Below, one piece after another: positions 34,604-43,470 of a stretch of 64,000 nt of DNA. Under the pieces are notes generated by a model. That model was not told the DNA's origin. It saw only the letters and a program-made list of their open reading frames with translations, and searched no databases. The DNA is taken from positions 1 to 64,000 of the forward strand of contig NZ_ARXS01000003.1 of the NCBI RefSeq assembly GCF_025532145.1, read 5' to 3'. How positions within the stretch are numbered: position 1 is the stretch's first letter; each line of letters starts with the position of its first letter. The stretch is from Alloalcanivorax balearicus MACL04. Its GTDB lineage: Bacteria > Pseudomonadota > Gammaproteobacteria > Pseudomonadales > Alcanivoracaceae. Made by a program: the position numbers and the translations under genes.

Positions 34604-35515
34604 TCAGTGCCCCATTGGCGGCGCTGTCGCTTCCACGCATTGCGTGATCACCTCGATGACCAGATCCCGGCTCGGATTGGGCTGATCCCGCGGCCAGATG
34701 CACAGCGACTGGTGATGGGCCGGGGCATCGTCGATTGGCAGGAACACCTCCTGGCGGAAGCGCGCTCCAGTCAGCGCCTTGGGCACCAGCGAGACGCCCA
34801 TGCCGTGGGCCACCAGCGCCATGATGGTGAGCCAGTGCGTCACCTGATGGCGGATCTGCGGCTCCAGGCCAGCCAGGTGGAACTGGGAAATGATGCGATC
34901 ATAATAGTGTGGTGCCAGATTGCGGCTGAACATGATCAGCGGCTCGCCGGCCAGATCCCGCAATGTCAGCGAGCGCCGTGAAGCCAGCGGATGGTGCGGA
35001 GGCAGACAGGCCAGGAAAGGGTCCTCGGTAATGGGCAGCGAGGCGATGCCGTCCGGCAGCGGCATGGCATGGATGAAGGCCAGATCCAGTTGCCTGGCCT
35101 GCAGCGCCGCCAACTGTTCCGCCGAGTTACGTTCGATCAACTGAACCTCGATGCCGGGGTGGGCGTCTTCCAGTTGCCTCAGCATCGCCGGCAGGTGGCG
35201 AAAGATCATCGCCGGGGTGAATCCCATCCGCACCACGCCGGAGGCGCTGGAAGCGATCCGCTGCACCAGGTTCTGTGAGGCTTCCAGATTTTCCAGCAGC
35301 CGCCGGGCTTCGCGCTGAAATACCTCGCCGGCCGGCGTCAGGGCCACGTGCTTACTGCTGCGTTCCAGCAGCTTTACCCCCAGTTCCTCTTCCAACTGAC
35401 GCAGGCTGGCGCTCAACGGTGGCTGGGAGATATGCAGACGTTTGGCGGCGCGTCCGAAATGCAGGTCCTCGGCGAGCACCAGGAAGTAGCGTAATTGGCG
35501 GAAGGTCAGGGCCAT
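34604..35515 (-). CDS. LysR family transcriptional regulator
   Basis: This 303-residue protein has GGGAGCCGGAG before the ATG. The N-terminus MALTFRQLRYFLVLAEDLHFGRAA and RLHISQPPLSASLRQLEEELG form the LysR winged helix. An effector-binding domain follows (about 90-295). It is divergent from an acyl-CoA dehydrogenase, 117 bp away, and the gap contains palindromes suited to LysR binding. It probably activates the dehydrogenase. Confidence 0.92.
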   Translation of the reverse strand: MALTFRQLRYFLVLAEDLHFGRAAKRLHISQPPLSASLRQLEEELGVKLLERSSKHVALTPAGEVFQREARRLLENLEASQNLVQRIASSASGVVRMGFTPAMIFRHLPAMLRQLEDAHPGIEVQLIERNSAEQLAALQARQLDLAFIHAMPLPDGIASLPITEDPFLACLPPHHPLASRRSLTLRDLAGEPLIMFSRNLAPHYYDRIISQFHLAGLEPQIRHQVTHWLTIMALVAHGMGVSLVPKALTGARFRQEVFLPIDDAPAHHQSLCIWPRDQPNPSRDLVIEVITQCVEATAPPMGH

Positions 35516-35546
35516 GCTCCGGCTCCCATTAAAGATACTGAAAATG

Positions 35547-35608
35547 CTATTGATGAATAGAAAAATCGGATTGGAGGTCGGAAAAACCCCTTTATATCAT
35601 GCGATAAA
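35547..35608. promoter_or_regulatory. Candidate LysR binding region
   Basis: Two short palindromes lie between the divergent starts. CTATT-GATG-AATAG is at 35547-35560, and TTTAT-N8-ATAAA at 35591-35608. LysR proteins often bind an interrupted dyad of the T-N11-A type. The assignment is from position and symmetry only. Confidence 0.4.
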
Positions 35609-35632
35609 TACTATGAATAAGAGAGGTTTGCC

Positions 35633-37357
35633 ATGGCCAAGGCGATTTATCGCAATATTCCGGACAGCCAGGGGAACAACGCTTACCAACAGGACCCGGA
35701 TTTCGCCCGTTTATTGTCGGTGTATCTGCCCGCGGAACTGCGTGATCACCTGGAGCCGGTGTTTCAGGAACTGGGTGCCCTGACCGGGGACGAGCTGGAA
35801 AGGCTGGCGCGGGAGGCGGACCGCAATCCTCCGACGCTGCGATTCCGTAATCGGGACGGCAGCGACGCTCAGGTGGTGGAGAAGCATCCCTCCTATCAGC
35901 GGCTGGAGTACTACGCTTTTTCCCGCTTCGGCCTGGCCGCCATGTCCCATCGCGGCAATGTTCTGGGCTGGCCGGAAGTGATGCCGCCGTTGGTCAAATA
36001 TGGGCTCACTTATCTGTTCGTGCAGGCGGAGTTCGGTCTGTGCTGTCCGTTGAGCATGACCGACGCGCTGACACGTACCCTGCGCAAGTTCGGTGACGAG
36101 GTGCTGATCAACCGGTTCATCGACGATCTAACCTCCCAGGACGAGGATTCTCTGTTCCAGGGCGCCATGTTCATGACCGAGCAGGACGCCGGCTCCGACG
36201 TCGGCGCGATTACCACCGAGGCTCGCTTCGAGGACGGTGTCTGGCGTTTGTACGGTGATAAGTGGTTCTGCTCCAACGCCGACGCGGATCTGGCCATGGT
36301 GCTGGCCCGTCCCTCCGGTGGTGACGGTGGCACCAAGGGGCTGACTTTGTTCCTGTTGCCTCGCCGGTTGTCCGACGGCAGCCTCAACCGCTATCGCCTC
36401 ATCCGCCTCAAGGACAAACTGGGCACCCGCTCCATGGCCAGCGGTGAAATCGTGCTGGAAGGGGCGGAAGCCTACGTGGTGGGGGAGCCGGGTAACGGCT
36501 TCAAGCAGATGACGGACATGATCAACATGTCACGGCTGTCCAATGGCGTGCGTTCCGCCGGCATGATGCGCCGTTCCGTCAATGAAGCCCTGTTCATTGC
36601 CCGCAACCGGGTGGCGTTCGGGCGCAAGCTGATTGACCTGCCGCTGCTGAAGCGGCAACTGGTGAAGATGATGGTCACCGCCGAGCAGGGCCGCAGCATG
36701 GTGTTCCATACCGCCGAGTGTCTGCGCCGCGCGGATCAGGGTGATGCGGTGGCGGCCAAACTGCTGCGTATCCTCACGCCGTTGATCAAGTTCCGCACCA
36801 CCCGGGATGCCCGCAAGGTCGCCGCGGATGGCATGGAAGTGCGTGGCGGTTGCGGCTATATCGAAGAATGGTCCGATGCCCGGGTATTACGCGATGCGCA
36901 CCTGGGATCGATCTGGGAAGGCACCAGCAACATCGTCGCGCTGGATGTGTTCCGCGCGATCCGGCGGGAACAGACTTTGCCGGTGCTGAGCGAGCATCTT
37001 CAACAACTGTTGTCGGAAAGTGCTCTTTCCGCTGTCGAACGCCAGCGCTTCGAGGCGGTTCTGCAACAGGTAACGGCCGCCGCCAATCAAGTGGCTGGCG
37101 ACAACACCCTGGAAGCGGACGCGCGCCGCATCGCCAGCGCTCTGTATAACTTCACCTCGGCGGTGTTCCTGGCCTGGGAAGCAGCGCAAATCGGCGATGA
37201 CCTGCGCCGCCTGGCGCTGGCCAAACTGGTGTTGAGCCATAAGCTGCTGCCGCGGGATCCGCTCAAACCGGAGGCTGGCGACGGCGCCTGGCTGGCGGCC
37301 TTGCTGGCGGAAACGCCGCTGTCCCGGGATCAGGTGGATGCGGTCTGGGAAGAGTAG
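35633..37357 (+). CDS. Acyl-CoA dehydrogenase
   Basis: The product is 574 residues, in the range of the AidB/long-form acyl-CoA dehydrogenases rather than the ~380 aa short-chain enzymes. It follows GAGAGG. Visible flavin and substrate motifs are MTEQDAGSDVGAI, WFCSNADAD and the C-terminal-domain block GGCGYIEEWSDARVLRDAHL with IWEGTSNIVALD (quoted in parts). It would introduce a trans-2 double bond in an acyl-CoA using FAD. A divergent LysR gene probably regulates it. Confidence 0.93.
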   Translation: MAKAIYRNIPDSQGNNAYQQDPDFARLLSVYLPAELRDHLEPVFQELGALTGDELERLAREADRNPPTLRFRNRDGSDAQVVEKHPSYQRLEYYAFSRFGLAAMSHRGNVLGWPEVMPPLVKYGLTYLFVQAEFGLCCPLSMTDALTRTLRKFGDEVLINRFIDDLTSQDEDSLFQGAMFMTEQDAGSDVGAITTEARFEDGVWRLYGDKWFCSNADADLAMVLARPSGGDGGTKGLTLFLLPRRLSDGSLNRYRLIRLKDKLGTRSMASGEIVLEGAEAYVVGEPGNGFKQMTDMINMSRLSNGVRSAGMMRRSVNEALFIARNRVAFGRKLIDLPLLKRQLVKMMVTAEQGRSMVFHTAECLRRADQGDAVAAKLLRILTPLIKFRTTRDARKVAADGMEVRGGCGYIEEWSDARVLRDAHLGSIWEGTSNIVALDVFRAIRREQTLPVLSEHLQQLLSESALSAVERQRFEAVLQQVTAAANQVAGDNTLEADARRIASALYNFTSAVFLAWEAAQIGDDLRRLALAKLVLSHKLLPRDPLKPEAGDGAWLAALLAETPLSRDQVDAVWEE

Positions 37358-37409
37358 ATATCGCGGTTGATAGCGCGCTCCCACAGGAGGAGTGGGTTGC
37401 TTTTGTGGG

Positions 37410-37427
37410 GGCGGTCCACGGACCGCC
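37410..37427. terminator. Hairpin downstream of acyl-CoA dehydrogenase
   Basis: GGCGGTCC-AC-GGACCGCC is a perfect stem 53 bp after the stop. It has no T-run. It sits beside GTGGGGG and CCCACAGGAGG text that resembles fragments of the REP-like family. Confidence 0.35.
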
Positions 37428-37509
37428 GCTGTCCCATAATGTCAGCAGAGTCTGGTGCTTTGGTTTGTGAATTTCTCAATGCCCTATCGGCAGGTGCTGG
37501 GAACACGAA

Positions 37510-37545
37510 TTCAGAGAGGGCTACGAAGCCGCTGTGGGAGCTTGT
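37510..37545. repeat. Single REP-like unit
   Basis: It has TTCAGAG, then GGGCTACGAAGCCGCTG and TGGGAGCTTG, i.e. one arm of the palindrome seen at 14345 and 23333, without a facing partner. The 330-bp gap 37358-37687 otherwise contains a hairpin and a Zur-like box, and no gene. Confidence 0.75.
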
Positions 37546-37625
37546 CCGGGCTTCAGAAGCCATGCGCCAGCACCATCAAAAATTGTGGGGCATCTGTGGC
37601 TCACACGCCGTCGCCATTTCTTTAT

Positions 37626-37640
37626 TGTTACGTTATAACA
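37626..37640. promoter_or_regulatory. Zur-box-like palindrome upstream of COG0523 GTPase
   Basis: TGTTA-CGTTA-TAACA has perfect 5-bp arms and contains the inner palindrome GTTATAAC. It lies 48 bp before the GTPase start codon and resembles the TGTTATA-N-TATAACA core of proteobacterial Zur sites. A zur-like gene follows in the same operon, which supports the call. Confidence 0.6.
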
Positions 37641-37687
37641 TGTAAAAATACGCTCCATTGTTCTGCTTTCAGCCCAAGGAGCCCGCC

Positions 37688-38902
37688 ATGGAGCCAGCCC
37701 AACGTTTGCCCGTCACCGTGCTGTCCGGTTTTCTCGGTGCCGGCAAGACCACGGTACTCAACCATATCCTCAATAACCGACAGAACCGCCGGGTGGCGGT
37801 GATCGTCAATGATATGAGCGAGATCAATATCGACGCCGCCCTGGTGAATCAGCAGGTCAGCCTCAACCGCGCCGAGGAAAAGCTGGTGGAGATGAGTAAT
37901 GGCTGTATTTGCTGCACCCTGCGCGAGGACCTGCTGGTGGAAGTGCAGCGGCTGGCCGGGGAAGGGCGTTTTGATTACCTGGTCATCGAATCCACCGGTA
38001 TTTCCGAGCCGTTGCCGGTGGCGGAGACCTTTACTTTCGAGGACGAAAGCGGCGCCAGCCTGTCCACGGTGGCGCGGCTGGACACCCTGGTAACGGTGGT
38101 GGACGGCGCCAATTTCCTGCGTGACTACCGCGAAGCCCGCTCGCTGCAACAGGTGGGGGAAAGCCTGGGAGAGGAGGATCAACGCAATGTGGCGGATTTG
38201 CTGGCGGATCAGATCGAATTCTGTGATGTGCTGCTGGTCAGCAAGACTGATCTGATCGACGAGGACGAACTCAAGCAGGTGGTCGCTTCCCTGCGGGCGC
38301 TGAATCCGGAGGCGGAGATCGTGCCGATTCGTCAGGGCCAGGTCGATCTGGACCGGGTGCTGGAGACCGGCCGCTTCGATTTCGAGCGCGCCAGTCAGGC
38401 GCCGGGCTGGCTCAAGGAGATGCGCGGCGAGCACACGCCGGAAACCGAGGAGTACGGCATTGCCAGCTTCACCTACAAGGCACGTCGGCCGTTTCACCCC
38501 AAGCGTTTTTTCGAGTTTCTCCATCGTGACTGGGAACAGGGCAAACTGCTGCGTTCCAAGGGCTTCTTCTGGCTCGCCTCGCGCCCTCAGTGGGCCGGTA
38601 GCTGGAGCCAGGCCGGCGGTATCGCCCACCACGGTCCCGCCGGGTTGTTCTGGAAGGCGGTGCCGCGAAGCCATTGGCCGGAGGATCCAGAGTACCGTGA
38701 TAATATCCTCGCCAGTTGGGAAGAGCCGTTCGGCGATATGCGTCAGGAACTGGTGTTCATCGGCCAGGATCTGAGCCCCGAGCAGGCCCGCCGCGCGCTT
38801 GACGCCTGCCTGCTGGATGATGATGAGCTGCTGGCCGGGCAAGACCATTGGCGCACCCTGGAGGACCCGTTCCCCGACTGGGGTGAGCCGCCAGTGGGGT
38901 AA
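37688..38902 (+). CDS. zigA: COG0523 family metallochaperone GTPase (ZigA-like)
   Basis: I start at 37688, seven or so bases after AAGGAG, giving 404 residues. Walker A is GFLGAGKT (residues 14-21), the metal-binding CxCC motif is GCICC (72-76), and the Asp/Glu-rich and SKTDLID (NKxD-like) motifs follow. C-terminal CobW domain text is [16 protein letters not shown]3E GTPases of this type hand zinc to client enzymes during zinc starvation. The Zur-like box upstream and the zur-like gene downstream place it in zinc homeostasis. The symbol is by analogy with Acinetobacter ZigA and could equally be yciC-like. Confidence 0.86.
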   Translation: MEPAQRLPVTVLSGFLGAGKTTVLNHILNNRQNRRVAVIVNDMSEINIDAALVNQQVSLNRAEEKLVEMSNGCICCTLREDLLVEVQRLAGEGRFDYLVIESTGISEPLPVAETFTFEDESGASLSTVARLDTLVTVVDGANFLRDYREARSLQQVGESLGEEDQRNVADLLADQIEFCDVLLVSKTDLIDEDELKQVVASLRALNPEAEIVPIRQGQVDLDRVLETGRFDFERASQAPGWLKEMRGEHTPETEEYGIASFTYKARRPFHPKRFFEFLHRDWEQGKLLRSKGFFWLASRPQWAGSWSQAGGIAHHGPAGLFWKAVPRSHWPEDPEYRDNILASWEEPFGDMRQELVFIGQDLSPEQARRALDACLLDDDELLAGQDHWRTLEDPFPDWGEPPVG

Positions 38903-38958
38903 AAGCGGTGGGGGTTGATGTAGAATAAGCGGTTCGCATTCCGCTCTCTGGAGCCCGC

Positions 38959-39414
38959 ATGACGGAAACCGTGGAAAAGCAATTGCGTATCGCCGAGCAG
39001 CGCTGCGCCGAACAAGGCCTGCGCCTGACGCCGCAGCGGCGTCAGGTGATGGCGTTGCTGCTGGAACAGGACGGGCCGCGCAGCGCCTATGATCTGCTGG
39101 ATGCGCTGCAAAACCGGCATCATCCCGGCGCCAAGCCCCCCACCATTTATCGGGCGCTGGACTTTCTGGTGACCGCCGGACTGGCCCACCGCCTGGCGTC
39201 CACCAACCGCTACCTCGCCTGCGGTCACCTGGCCTGTGAGCACGGCCATGACGGCACCCTGTTTCTGGTCTGCGACCGTTGCGGCGCGGTGCGTGAGGCG
39301 CCGATGGACGGCCGCTTCAAGCAGGCACTGAACAACAGTCTGGCCCATCAGGATTTCGTCGTCGGCGTGCAGCCGGTGGAAATCCACGGCCATTGCCGCC
39401 AGTGCCAGGACTGA
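38959..39414 (+). CDS. zur: Zinc uptake regulator Zur (Fur family)
   Basis: This 151-residue Fur-fold protein has a winged helix (LTPQRRQVMALLLEQDGPRS and KPPTIYRALDFLVTAGLA). Structural zinc is probably bound by C105/C108 and C146/C149 (CDRCG, CRQCQ). A CGHLACEHGHDG stretch (88-99) could form the regulatory site. GGAG precedes the ATG by six bases. It sits 56 bp after the zigA-like gene. With excess zinc it should repress zinc-uptake genes, and the Zur-like box suggests it also controls its own operon. Confidence 0.88.
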   Translation: MTETVEKQLRIAEQRCAEQGLRLTPQRRQVMALLLEQDGPRSAYDLLDALQNRHHPGAKPPTIYRALDFLVTAGLAHRLASTNRYLACGHLACEHGHDGTLFLVCDRCGAVREAPMDGRFKQALNNSLAHQDFVVGVQPVEIHGHCRQCQD

Positions 39415-39536
39415 TTCCCCTCCCGACCCTCTCCCGTTGAAGCCTCCGCGCGGTGCTTGAAAACGCGCGTGGATGCAGTGGTGCCAACGGTTGTGTTTAG
39501 ATAAATCCAAATAACACAGCAAATCGGGAGAGACGT

Positions 39537-40583
39537 ATGAAAACAACAATGTCAGGTCTTGGTTCGGGATGGCGCTGTTTGCTGGCCGGCTGTCTGTTGG
39601 CTTCGGCCGCGCCGCTGCTGGCGGAAACCGCCATGGAGAGATTGCAAAAGGATGCCCCCAGCAACTGGAGTAAATGGGGCGACGACGACCAGGTCGGCGC
39701 GCTGAATTACCTTGCCGACGAATCGGTGCTCACCGGACTCAAAGCCGTCAGCGAAGGGCGTGTCTTCACCCTGCAGATTCCGATGACATCCGGCAGCGGT
39801 CCGGTGTTCCCCGGACGCATCGCCACCCAACACTTCATGGCCAACGACGCGGCGGCCTACAGCGCCGGCAAGGCGGAGCCGTTGCCCGGTGGCATCAAGT
39901 ACTCCGATGACGCCGCCTTCATTTACCTGCAGGGCACCACTCACGTGGACAGTCTCGCCCACGCCTGGTATGGCGAGCAGGTTTACGGCGGCAAGAGCGA
40001 TCAGACCACGGTACATGGCCACGCTCACGCGGATGTGGCGCAATTGGGCAACAAAGGCATTGTCGGCCGCGCCGTCTTGCTGGATGTGGGCCGACACAAG
40101 AACAAGGACGCCCCGTATCGGCTGGCGCCGAGTAGCTGCATCGACTTGGAAGACCTCAAGGACACCGCCGAAGCGCAGAAGGTGAAGGTCAACAAGCGTG
40201 ACATCCTGGTCATTCGCACCGGCTCCATCGCCCGGTTCTGGGAGGAGGAACCGGATGCCAAGTGGGAGGCCTACACCGAGCCGGGTCTGTGCTACAGCAA
40301 GGAACTGGTGAGCTGGGTGGATGAGATGGAAATTCCGATGATCGCCTCGGATAACCTGGCCATCGAGAAAGTGTCCCAGCAGATTGATGGGGAAACGGTG
40401 ATCATTCCGTTGCACGGCGCTTTCATCCGCGATCTGGGCGTGGTGCTTTCGGAAATCTGGTGGCTTGATGATCTGGCGGCGGACAGTGCCGAGGATGGCA
40501 AGTACGACTTCCTGCTGGTGGCGGCGCCGCTGAAGATGGAAGGCGGCACCGGCGCGCCGGTGAACCCGGTGGCAATCAAATAG
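39537..40583 (+). CDS. Exported cyclase family protein (kynurenine formamidase-like fold)
   Basis: The product is 348 residues from an ATG with GGGAGAGACG upstream. A signal peptide is present (CLLAGCLLASAAPLLAET). The metal-binding motif HVDSLAHAW (HxDxxxH-like, about residue 140) and SSCIDLEDL with HGAFIRDLGV mark the cyclase family (PF04199), whose members hydrolyse N-formylkynurenine or related amides and lactones. An exported form is less usual. A TnpB element has inserted a few bases after its stop codon, so the 3' untranslated region is new. Confidence 0.86.
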   Translation: MKTTMSGLGSGWRCLLAGCLLASAAPLLAETAMERLQKDAPSNWSKWGDDDQVGALNYLADESVLTGLKAVSEGRVFTLQIPMTSGSGPVFPGRIATQHFMANDAAAYSAGKAEPLPGGIKYSDDAAFIYLQGTTHVDSLAHAWYGEQVYGGKSDQTTVHGHAHADVAQLGNKGIVGRAVLLDVGRHKNKDAPYRLAPSSCIDLEDLKDTAEAQKVKVNKRDILVIRTGSIARFWEEEPDAKWEAYTEPGLCYSKELVSWVDEMEIPMIASDNLAIEKVSQQIDGETVIIPLHGAFIRDLGVVLSEIWWLDDLAADSAEDGKYDFLLVAAPLKMEGGTGAPVNPVAIK

Positions 40584-40584
40584 C

Positions 40585-40640
40585 TTGACATCCTCTCCGC
40601 CCTAAAGGGCGGAGATTTCCACTTCTGGACGGCGATGTCC
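40585..40640 (-). ncRNA. Predicted 3' end of omega-RNA (TnpB guide RNA)
   Basis: In IS605-family elements the TnpB guide RNA spans the 3' part of tnpB and the right end, and its last bases outside the element are the guide. Here the hairpin (40597-40616) and terminal AGGATGTCAA resemble the ISDra2 omega-RNA end (CTTTAG loop, then GAGG-TTCAA). The guide would then begin GCTATTTGATTGCCACC, which is the antisense of the end of the cyclase gene. The 5' end cannot be placed by eye. Confidence 0.5.
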
Positions 40641-41663
40641 CGCCGCGAGACTGAGGATATTCCGGGCGGCATTCACGTCCCGGTCGTGGAGCGCACCACA
40701 CTCCACGCACTCCCAGTCTCTTACTCGCAGCCCGCTTACGCCTTGTGGCCCGCTGAGCGAGCCACAGGACGAGCAGGTGCGGCTGGGGTACGCCTCGCGA
40801 ACCTCCTGGAAGACGATGCCTGCGTGATCGCACTTGTATTCCAGCATCGTCTTTAGTTGGCCCCAGCCAGCGTCCAGTACTGACTTGGCCATACGGGTCT
40901 TCGCGAGTTTCAGTGGGCTTACGTCGCCCACATAGATTTCGCCATGCTGATCAACCAGCCGACGGGAGAACTTGTGCAGTACATCCTTGCGCCGATTCTT
41001 GATTTTGGCGTGGATGGCCTTCACCCGACGCTTGTTGCGGGCGCGCTGAGCTGTGGCCAGCCTGGCTTCCAAGTCGCGGTAGAACTGACCGTTCTCCAGC
41101 TTCTCACCGTCGCTACAAGTGGCCACGTCCTTCAGTCCCAAGTCGATGCCGACGGCACCCTGTCCAGTCGAAGGCTGAACCTCTACTTCGACCACTACAT
41201 TGAAGTACCAGCGGCCTCGGGTATCCTCGTTGAAGCTGCCGGAGCGGAACCTGTGCTGGCTCAACCCATAGCTGTCCCAAACCTTGAAGTAGCTGCCATT
41301 GTAGAAGACTTGCCCGTTTTTCCATTTGGCTGCCCCGGTCTTGAAAGGAACCCAGCCGAGAGAACGGCGGGTACCTCGGGACTTTCGCCAGGCAAGCCGT
41401 TGTTTCTTGAACTGTTGGCGGCGTGTCGCATACTCTCGGGAGACCTCTTGGAGCGTCTGCGAATGCAGGTTGAGGTCCTTGCTGGCCCCCTTGGTGTAGC
41501 GATCCATATCGTAGGCAGACAGAAAGACCCCGCGCTCACGGATCGACCGAGAACTCAGCTCGTTAAGGTAGTTCCAGACGAAATTCACGCTACGCGCCAT
41601 ACGATTGAGCCGGGTGGCGTGCTTGTCCTTCACTCGAACCTTTAGGGTCTTGGTTTGCTTCAT
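40602..41663 (-). CDS. tnpB: TnpB-family RNA-guided nuclease (IS1341 type), atypical RuvC-II
   Basis: This 353-residue protein has the OrfB N-terminal region, a RuvC-I motif GIDLGLKD (D174), a four-cysteine zinc finger (C297, C300, C319, C322) and RuvC-III HDRDVNAARN (D329). The RuvC-II motif, normally ending in Glu-Asp-Leu, reads EIYVGDVSP, so Gly246 sits where the catalytic Glu is expected. Conserved glutamates in FQEVREAY (E287, E290) could take over, as this subfamily shares that block. Otherwise it may be nuclease-impaired. It reads out of the element toward the cyclase, on the opposite strand. Confidence 0.9.
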   Translation of the reverse strand: MKQTKTLKVRVKDKHATRLNRMARSVNFVWNYLNELSSRSIRERGVFLSAYDMDRYTKGASKDLNLHSQTLQEVSREYATRRQQFKKQRLAWRKSRGTRRSLGWVPFKTGAAKWKNGQVFYNGSYFKVWDSYGLSQHRFRSGSFNEDTRGRWYFNVVVEVEVQPSTGQGAVGIDLGLKDVATCSDGEKLENGQFYRDLEARLATAQRARNKRRVKAIHAKIKNRRKDVLHKFSRRLVDQHGEIYVGDVSPLKLAKTRMAKSVLDAGWGQLKTMLEYKCDHAGIVFQEVREAYPSRTCSSCGSLSGPQGVSGLRVRDWECVECGALHDRDVNAARNILSLAAGHRRPEVEISAL

Positions 41664-41950
41664 GGTCCCGATTATACAATGTGTCGGTATCTTATTTGGT
41701 GAACAGCATGAAGGGTGTCTCCAGCTGGAGGCTTAAGCTGATGCCCTCCTGATCTGATGAAACCAGCCTACATGAAGAGCGCCCTATGGAGCCCGAGCTA
41801 TTTTGCCGGAAGCGTCGGCGGCGCACCGACCAAGGCATTGCGCGGCAAGCAAAACCGTACTAGGGGCCTGCTATCCATCCCCGCGCCCAAGTACGGGCCA
41901 TTCCGCGAAATATTGGTAAACTGGGGCTCCGAGCCGAGAACGGAGTCCCC

Positions 41951-42739
41951 ATGCCCCCTGCTCAATTCTGGCGTGACCCAGCGCTGCCGTTCGTGGAGAG
42001 CCGCCGGGCCTGTCGCAGTCGTGCCTGTTATCGCGCCCACAGCCATCGCACCTGGTCCATTGGGGTGGTGGATGGCGGTCGCAGCCGCTTCACCAGCCTC
42101 GGCGTCGGCCGCGCTCTGTTGCCCGGCACCCTGATCAGTATTCCCGATGAACAGGTGCACGCCTGCAATCCGGCGACCGGCGGAGACTGGAGTTACCAGA
42201 TGCTCTATCTGGATCCGCGCTGGCTTGGGCAGGTGCTGGGGGAAACGCCATCGCGACGGGTGGAAGTGAGCCGGGACCCGGTGGCCTACGCCGCTTTCTG
42301 CAAGCTGAATCGATGTCTGTTCTCGGCGGCCTCGCCGATGGTCAAGGAGCGTCACCTGACCGGCTTCCTGCGCGCTCAATGGTGGCGCGGCGAACCTCTG
42401 GAAGGGGGGCAAACCGGCGAACCCGGAGCGCTTGAGGCCGCACGCCGGGCATTGCGTGACGCCGACCAGACGATTCCGCTGGACGATCTGGCCGCTGCCA
42501 ACGGCCTCAGCCGCTATCAACTGATCCGCCGCTTCCGCCGCCATCTGGGCCTGACGCCCCACGCCTATGGGCTGGACCAGCGCATAGACCGTGCCCGGGC
42601 CTTGTTGCGGGCCGGGCTGGCGCCAGCGGATGTGGCACAGACATTGGGGTTTACCGACCAGAGCCATTTTCAGCGGGCGTTCAAGGAACGGGTGGCGGCG
42701 ACACCGGGGCAATACCGGCGGGTAGCCGTGGATGGCTGA
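41951..42739 (+). CDS. AraC family transcriptional regulator
   Basis: This 262-residue protein has an N-terminal cupin-like sensor (HSHRTWSIGVVDGG) and two C-terminal AraC helix-turn-helices (LDDLAAANGLSRYQLIRRF and ADVAQTLGFTDQSHFQRAF with TPGQYRR). Members of this group often control a LysE/RhtB exporter beside them. Here a LysE-type gene follows 86 bp downstream on the same strand, so it may activate that gene. The 287 bp upstream hold the TnpB left end and no other gene. Confidence 0.92.
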   Translation: MPPAQFWRDPALPFVESRRACRSRACYRAHSHRTWSIGVVDGGRSRFTSLGVGRALLPGTLISIPDEQVHACNPATGGDWSYQMLYLDPRWLGQVLGETPSRRVEVSRDPVAYAAFCKLNRCLFSAASPMVKERHLTGFLRAQWWRGEPLEGGQTGEPGALEAARRALRDADQTIPLDDLAAANGLSRYQLIRRFRRHLGLTPHAYGLDQRIDRARALLRAGLAPADVAQTLGFTDQSHFQRAFKERVAATPGQYRRVAVDG

Positions 42740-42825
42740 CCGCCGGCTCTCCTCGCAATTTTCTACAATCCCATCCATTCCCGCGCCGCTAGCATGCCCC
42801 TCCCTGTCTGTCGGGAGGCAATGCT

Positions 42826-43455
42826 TTGGAGCAGTTTCTTATGGTGGCCGGCGCCCATTTCCTGGCGCTGCTCAGTCCCGGTCCGGATTTCTTCTTGATT
42901 CTGCGGAGCGCCCTGGTGGAGGGCTGGCGCGGTGCCGCCGGTGTGTGTCTGGGAGTGGCCCTGGCCAACGGTGTGTTCATCACGTTGGCGCTGGCCGGTT
43001 TTGCGGTGCTAAGGCCGGGGAGCCCTTTGTTCATGGCGGTGCTGTGGGCCGGGGCCGGCTACCTGTTTTACCTCGGCGTCCGTCTTATTCGCTCCGCCGC
43101 GCCCTTGAGTCTGTCGGTGGAGGCGCAGCCCGTGGCCGATATCGGCGGCCGCCTGCACGGCTTTGCAATGGGCTTTGCCTCGGCCATCCTCAACCCCAAG
43201 AACGCCCTGTTCTATGCCAGTTTGTTTTCGCTGCTGGCGGCCAGCGGCAGCGCCCTGGCGATACAAATGGGGTATGGGCTGTGGATGGTGGCGGTGGTGC
43301 TCGGTTGGGACTTGCTGGTGGCGTGGCTGGCGGCTCAACCACGCTGGATGAAGGTGTTCGGGTGCCGGTTGGCCTGGGTGGAACGGGGTGCCGGCGCGGC
43401 CCTGATCCTGCTGGCCGCGGCAGTGGCGTGGGAAGGTTTGCGTGGCCTGGTCTGA
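42826..43455 (+). CDS. LysE/RhtB family amino-acid exporter
   Basis: I use a TTG start at 42826 because GGGAGG lies seven bases upstream; the next ATG at 42841 would lose MEQFL and has no ribosome site. The product is 209 residues with about six membrane helices. LSPGPDFFLILRSALVEGWRGA (within the first helix and loop) and the block GFASAILNPKNALFY are the LysE family signatures. It exports amino acids or analogues. The preceding AraC gene probably regulates it. Confidence 0.9.
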   Translation: MEQFLMVAGAHFLALLSPGPDFFLILRSALVEGWRGAAGVCLGVALANGVFITLALAGFAVLRPGSPLFMAVLWAGAGYLFYLGVRLIRSAAPLSLSVEAQPVADIGGRLHGFAMGFASAILNPKNALFYASLFSLLAASGSALAIQMGYGLWMVAVVLGWDLLVAWLAAQPRWMKVFGCRLAWVERGAGAALILLAAAVAWEGLRGLV

Positions 43456-43470
43456 TTGGACCGCCAGGAC

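Larger units (their letters stand above)
40585..41760 (-). mobile_element. IS200/IS605-superfamily, IS1341-type (TnpB-only) element
   Basis: The element carries only tnpB, with no Y1 transposase. The right end, at 40585-40620 and read on the minus strand, has the hairpin CTCCGCCC-TTTA-GGGCGGAG followed by AGGATGTCAA, the usual IS605-family terminus. The left end is less certain. A subterminal palindrome CTCCAGCTGGAG lies at about 41720-41731, and the boundary is probably between there and 41765. No target duplication is expected for this family. Without TnpA in cis it would need one supplied in trans. Confidence 0.7.
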
